64,000 bases of DNA from Bacillus_BD sp963787345 (GTDB lineage: Bacteria; Bacillota; Bacilli; Bacillales; Cytobacillaceae), in assembly GCA_963787345.1 (NCBI GenBank), contig CAWBCW010000011.1, forward strand, positions 1-64,000. The letters run 5' to 3'. Shown here in pieces: positions 60,651 through 64,000 of this stretch. The stretch's first letter is position 1, and every line of letters starts with the position of its first letter. The notes beneath the pieces are model-generated. The model did not search any database. It was not told the DNA's origin and was given only the letters and a program-made list of their open reading frames with translations. A program made the translations under genes and the position numbers.

Positions 60651-60843
60651 TGAACTACATTCAGCAAAGGACTCTGAATTCTATAAGTGGGGGATAAATG
60701 CATCAATGCTTTTCCAATTTAGTAGGAGTTCAACCCTGGCTGAATGAAGTTAAGTTTCCGGCGGATGCCACAGATTTTTAATGATATTTTATCGAGCTCG
60801 CTCGATAAAAATCTGGGCGCAAATTCAACGGGGCGAATTTGAT
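60651..60843 (+). repeat. Three-hairpin leader repeat, copy 13 (upstream of the alaS T-box)
   Basis: 193 bp. Arms TGAACTACATTCAGC and GCTGAATGAAGTTA; TTTCCGGCGGATGCCAC; hairpin 2 TTTTATCGAG-CTCG-CTCGATAAAA inside AGATTTTT/AAAATCT, where consensus GGAT/ATCC has become AGAT/ATCT on both sides; 3' hairpin CAAATTC/GAATTTG. It lies between the alaS promoter and the T-box leader. Confidence 0.88.
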
Positions 60844-60894
60844 TGATAATTATACATTTAACATGTTGAAGGAAAAAGTAGGTTATAGTCCATC

Positions 60895-61100
60895 TAAGTG
60901 TCATTAGACGTTAGAGAGGAGCTTCCATGGCTGAGAGAAGTTCTAGATGAAGGATAACTGAAAGCTATTCCTGAGTGCAGCTAATCCCTGCCGTATAACC
61001 GCGTTAAGGTGTTTGAGAGATGAATACATCGATATTCATAATCAGGGTGGTACCGCGAGTGAAGTCCCTCGTCCCTGTCCAGGGAAAAGGGGCTTTTTTT
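60895..61100 (+). ncRNA. T-box leader controlling alaS
   Basis: AGAGAGG bulge, distal stem GAGCTT/AAGTTC with loop ATGGCTGAGAG, specifier GCT (60964-60966, alanine) in the context GAAA-GCT-A, T-box AGGGTGGTACCGCG at 61044-61057, terminator AGTCCCT/AGGGGCT plus seven T residues at 61063-61100. Responds to uncharged tRNA-Ala. Confidence 0.95.
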
Positions 61101-61141
61101 GTGCAAAAAAACAGAAGTATACATAATTGGAGGTTATTTTT

Positions 61142-63775
61142 ATGAAAAATTTAACGGGTTCCCAAATACGCCGAATGTTCTTAGACTTTTTCCAAGAAAA
61201 AGGGCATTCCATTGAGCCAAGTGCACCACTTGTTCCCCATGATGATCCGTCCTTATTATGGATCAACAGTGGGGTTGCAACATTAAAAAAATACTTTGAC
61301 GGCCGTGTCGTTCCCGAAAATCCTCGATTGACAAATTCCCAGAAGTCGATTCGCACGAATGATATTGAAAATGTCGGTAAAACGGCAAGACACCATACAT
61401 TCTTTGAAATGCTTGGAAACTTTTCAATTGGCGATTATTTTAAAGAGGAGGCAATCGAGTGGGCTTGGGAATTTTTAACAGACCCAAAATGGATTGGATT
61501 TGACACGGAGAAGCTGTCTGTCACGATTCATCCAGAAGATGAAGAGGCCTTTGACATTTGGAAAAACAAAGTAGGCGTTCCAGAAGAAAGAATCATTCGT
61601 CTTGAAGGGAATTTTTGGGATATAGGAGAAGGCCCAAGCGGTCCAAACTCAGAAATTTTCTATGATCGCGGGCCAGAATTTGGAAATGATCCATCTGATC
61701 CAGAACTATATCCGGGTGGAGAAAATGACCGTTATTTAGAAGTGTGGAATCTTGTTTTCTCTGAATTCAATCATAATCCAGATGGAACGTATACACCGCT
61801 TCCGAATAAAAATATTGATACAGGGATGGGTCTTGAGCGAATTACTTCCATTATCCAAAATGCCGATACGAATTTTGATACAGACTTATTTATGCCAATT
61901 ATTCGCGAAACGGAGAAAATTGCCAATATGGAATATGGCAAGAATAAACAAGACGATGAGGCTTTTAAAGTGATTGCTGACCATACTCGTACCGTAGCAT
62001 TTGCGATTGGGGATGGAGCGTTACCTTCAAATGAAGGCCGTGGATATGTCCTAAGAAGGTTATTACGAAGAGCTGTCCGTTATGCAAAATCGATCAATAT
62101 CAATCGCCCATTTATGTATGAATTAGTTCCAACTGTGGGAGAGATTATGGTTGATTTTTATCCAACAGTAAAAGAAAAAGAAGATTTTATCAAAAAAGTC
62201 ATTAAAAATGAAGAAGAGCGTTTCCACGAAACCTTACATGAAGGCTTAACGATATTATTTGATGTTATGAAGAAAGAAAAAGCGAAAGGCAATAGCCAAA
62301 TTCCAGGGGAAGCTGTTTTCAAATTATATGATACGTACGGATTCCCAGTCGAGTTAACTGAAGAGTATGCGCAAGACGAAGGATTAACGCTTGATTATGA
62401 CGGCTTTGAAGCTGAAATGGGACAACAGCGTGAGCGTGCACGTACAGCAAGACAAGAAGTAGATTCAATGCAAGTGCAAAGCGGAGTATTAAGAGAAATT
62501 GTACAAGAAAGTAAATTTGTTGGTTACGATACACTTCAGGTTCAAGCGAAGGTAGTTGCGCTATTAAAAGATGGAGAAATTGCTGAAAAAGCAGTTGAAG
62601 GGGAAGAAATCCAATTTATCCTTGATGAGACTCCATTCTACGCTGAAAGTGGCGGGCAGATTGCTGATAAAGGGACATTAATAGCAGAAGGGGTAAAAGT
62701 TGATATTTTAGATGTTCAAAAAGCACCGAACGGACAGAATCTGCACCGTGCTTCTGTTGTAGAAGGTGAAATCAGTGTGAATGCGTCTGTAACTGCAACG
62801 GTTCATGAAGAAAGTCGCTCGAAAGTTATTAAAAATCATACGGCTACACACCTTCTTCATCAAGCATTAAAAGATGTGCTCGGAACTCATGTCAATCAAG
62901 CTGGTTCATTAGTCGGACCCGACCGCCTGCGTTTTGACTTCTCTCACTTCGGACAAGTTCAATCAGAAGAATTAGAAAGAATTGAAGAAATTGTCAACGG
63001 ACAAATTTGGAGAAGCATAGATGTAGAAATTGATTACAAAGGAATCAATGAAGCAAAGGCGATGGGAGCGATGGCTCTATTCGGTGAAAAATATGGAGAC
63101 ATTGTTCGTGTTGTGCAGATTGGTGACTACAGTTTAGAACTTTGCGGGGGCTGTCATGTACCGAACAGTTCAGTCATTGGGCTCTTTAAAATTGTTTCTG
63201 AAAGCGGGATTGGAGCAGGAACACGCCGAATTGAAGCGGTAACGGGCGAAGCAGCTTACAGTTTAATGAACAGTCAAATCGGGGTTTTAAAAGAAGCGGC
63301 TGCAAAACTTAAGTCAAATGTGAAGGAAGTCCCAGCAAGAATCGATGCTCTGCAAAATGAAATTAAACATTTACATCGTGAAAATGAATCATTAGCGGCG
63401 AAATTGGGTAACATTGAAGCTGGAAGTCTTACTTCAAAAGTAGTAGAAGTTGACGGTATCCCAGTATTGGCGGCAAAAGTTCAAAATGTAGATATGAATA
63501 ACCTTCGTAATATGGCCGATGACTTAAAACAAAAGTTGAGTTCAGGTATTATTGTACTTGGCAGCACGGTTGATGGAAAAGTAAATTTAATTGCCGCTGT
63601 GACTAAAGATCTGATCGACAAAGGGTACCATGCTGGAAAACTTATAAAAGAAGTATCAACTCGCTGTGGCGGGGGAGGCGGCGGACGTCCAGATATGGCA
63701 CAAGCCGGAGGGAAGGATCCTGCCAAATTAGACTCTGCTTTAGAATATGTGCGAGAATGGGTGAAATCTGTTTGA
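61142..63775 (+). CDS. alaS: Alanyl-tRNA synthetase
   Basis: 877 aa class II enzyme. N-terminus KNLTGSQIRRMFLDFFQEKG; catalytic core TARHHTFFEMLGNFSIGDYF, WNLVFSEFN, TGMGLERI; editing domain with zinc ligands HTATHLLHQAL and ELCGGCHVPNSS; C-terminal C-Ala domain ending with GGGGGGRPDMAQAGG. ATG at 61142 has TGGAGG upstream; the in-frame start five codons earlier contains that site. Last visible operon before yrzL. Confidence 0.97.
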   Translation: MKNLTGSQIRRMFLDFFQEKGHSIEPSAPLVPHDDPSLLWINSGVATLKKYFDGRVVPENPRLTNSQKSIRTNDIENVGKTARHHTFFEMLGNFSIGDYFKEEAIEWAWEFLTDPKWIGFDTEKLSVTIHPEDEEAFDIWKNKVGVPEERIIRLEGNFWDIGEGPSGPNSEIFYDRGPEFGNDPSDPELYPGGENDRYLEVWNLVFSEFNHNPDGTYTPLPNKNIDTGMGLERITSIIQNADTNFDTDLFMPIIRETEKIANMEYGKNKQDDEAFKVIADHTRTVAFAIGDGALPSNEGRGYVLRRLLRRAVRYAKSININRPFMYELVPTVGEIMVDFYPTVKEKEDFIKKVIKNEEERFHETLHEGLTILFDVMKKEKAKGNSQIPGEAVFKLYDTYGFPVELTEEYAQDEGLTLDYDGFEAEMGQQRERARTARQEVDSMQVQSGVLREIVQESKFVGYDTLQVQAKVVALLKDGEIAEKAVEGEEIQFILDETPFYAESGGQIADKGTLIAEGVKVDILDVQKAPNGQNLHRASVVEGEISVNASVTATVHEESRSKVIKNHTATHLLHQALKDVLGTHVNQAGSLVGPDRLRFDFSHFGQVQSEELERIEEIVNGQIWRSIDVEIDYKGINEAKAMGAMALFGEKYGDIVRVVQIGDYSLELCGGCHVPNSSVIGLFKIVSESGIGAGTRRIEAVTGEAAYSLMNSQIGVLKEAAAKLKSNVKEVPARIDALQNEIKHLHRENESLAAKLGNIEAGSLTSKVVEVDGIPVLAAKVQNVDMNNLRNMADDLKQKLSSGIIVLGSTVDGKVNLIAAVTKDLIDKGYHAGKLIKEVSTRCGGGGGGRPDMAQAGGKDPAKLDSALEYVREWVKSV

Positions 63776-63799
63776 TATTGTCAAAAATTAGTGTAAAAT
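63772..63799 (+). promoter_or_regulatory. Sigma-A promoter of yrzL
   Basis: TTGATA (63772-63777) overlapping the alaS stop, 16-nt spacer, TAAAAT (63794-63799). Confidence 0.7.
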
Positions 63800-63872
63800 A
63801 GATTTAACTAGATGTTCTAACTTTTCAATCGGACTTTCTAATCTTTTCCTCAATAAAGAGAGGTGTACGAAG

Positions 63873-64000
63873 ATGAGCTCATTTGATCAAACGATGAGAT
63901 TCAATTTCCCTGAGGAACCTATTGAACATAATGTAAAGGAAGTACTTCTTCAAGTGTATGAGGCGCTTCAGGAAAAAGGCTACAATCCCACTAATCAAAT
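63873..64000 (+). CDS. yrzL: IreB/YrzL family regulatory phosphoprotein, 3'-truncated
   Basis: First 42 codons, beginning MSSFDQTMRFNFPEEPIEHN and continuing VKEVLLQVYEALQEKGYNP, the DUF965/IreB signature; the window ends inside the gene. In enterococci IreB is phosphorylated by the IreK kinase and affects cephalosporin resistance. It is the first gene of yrzL-yrrK(ruvX)-yrzB in Bacillus, so those genes are expected next. GAGAGGTG before ATG. Confidence 0.92.
   Translation, partial: MSSFDQTMRFNFPEEPIEHNVKEVLLQVYEALQEKGYNPTNQ

Noticed and set aside
3711..60843. CRISPR array interpretation of the interspersed repeats.
   Set aside because: Copies are thousands of bases apart, of unequal length and not separated by regular spacers; no cas genes are present.
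60866..60889. TTGAAG with TATAGT as an alaS promoter just before the T-box.
   Set aside because: The spacer is only 12 nt, far from 16-18; the promoter at 60610-60639 is much better.

Overview
The window is a chromosomal segment from a low-GC, endospore-forming Gram-positive bacterium of the family Bacillaceae. It carries sporulation genes (spoIIB, spoIVFA, spoIVFB, spo0B, safA, coxA, bofC, spoVB), 6S-1 RNA, T-box leaders on hisS and alaS, and gene order matching the maf-to-yrzL region of Bacillus subtilis. It is not a close B. subtilis relative: a type IV pilus platform gene enters from the left, an RNase E/G gene sits between spoIVFB and rplU, and a YczE-type membrane protein precedes cymR.

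Layout. 1-2048: end of pilC, a terminator, a structured leader and spoIIB. 2253-8129: maf, radC, mreBCD, minCD (nucleotide hygiene, cell shape, division-site placement). 8223-9980: a sigma-E-type promoter and spoIVFA-spoIVFB (pro-sigma-K processing). 10151-14996: RNase E/G, rplU-prp-rpmA, spo0B, obg. 15267-16730: pheB-pheA. 16781-22409: the NAD locus, niaR and nifS (minus strand) divergent from nadB-nadC-nadA, with a palindromic operator candidate between them. 22588-27173: spore coat and cortex genes; safA appears frameshifted. 27302-31740: ruvAB, queA, tgt, yajC. 31784-35103: membrane proteins, spoVB, comN. 35322-43574: secDF, recJ, apt, relA, dtd. 43636-48644: amidase yrvJ (CTG start), yrzK, T-box, hisS, aspS. 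48650-52435: 6S-1 RNA, tcdA, rarA, a YczE-type protein, cymR. 52646-58141: iscS, mnmA, yrrB, recD2. 58457-64000: yrrD, yrzR, yrzQ, yrrI, T-box alaS, start of yrzL.

The most striking feature is an interspersed, palindrome-rich repeat (48 to 230 bp) present in 12 recognisable copies plus relics. Each copy carries up to three hairpins: an outer TTAACTTCATTCAG/CTGAATGAAGTTAA stem, a TTTATCGAG/CTCGATAAA stem closed by GGATTTT/AAAATCC, and a CAAATTCG/CGAATTTG stem at the 3' end. All copies point the same way, all lie upstream of a gene (usually 17-130 nt before the start codon), and several hairpin arms differ between copies by compensating changes. At alaS and nadB a promoter candidate lies just 5' of the repeat, so there it is probably the 5' end of the mRNA. 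I do not recognise it as a named family. It could be a strand-biased, IS200/IS605-like non-autonomous element or a transcribed leader RNA; the sequence alone does not decide.

Other points of interest are the safA frameshift at a G5 run with all three forward frames open downstream, mutually exclusive pairings in the spoIIB leader, the CTG start of yrvJ behind a perfect palindrome, and a nested double palindromic repeat before pheB.
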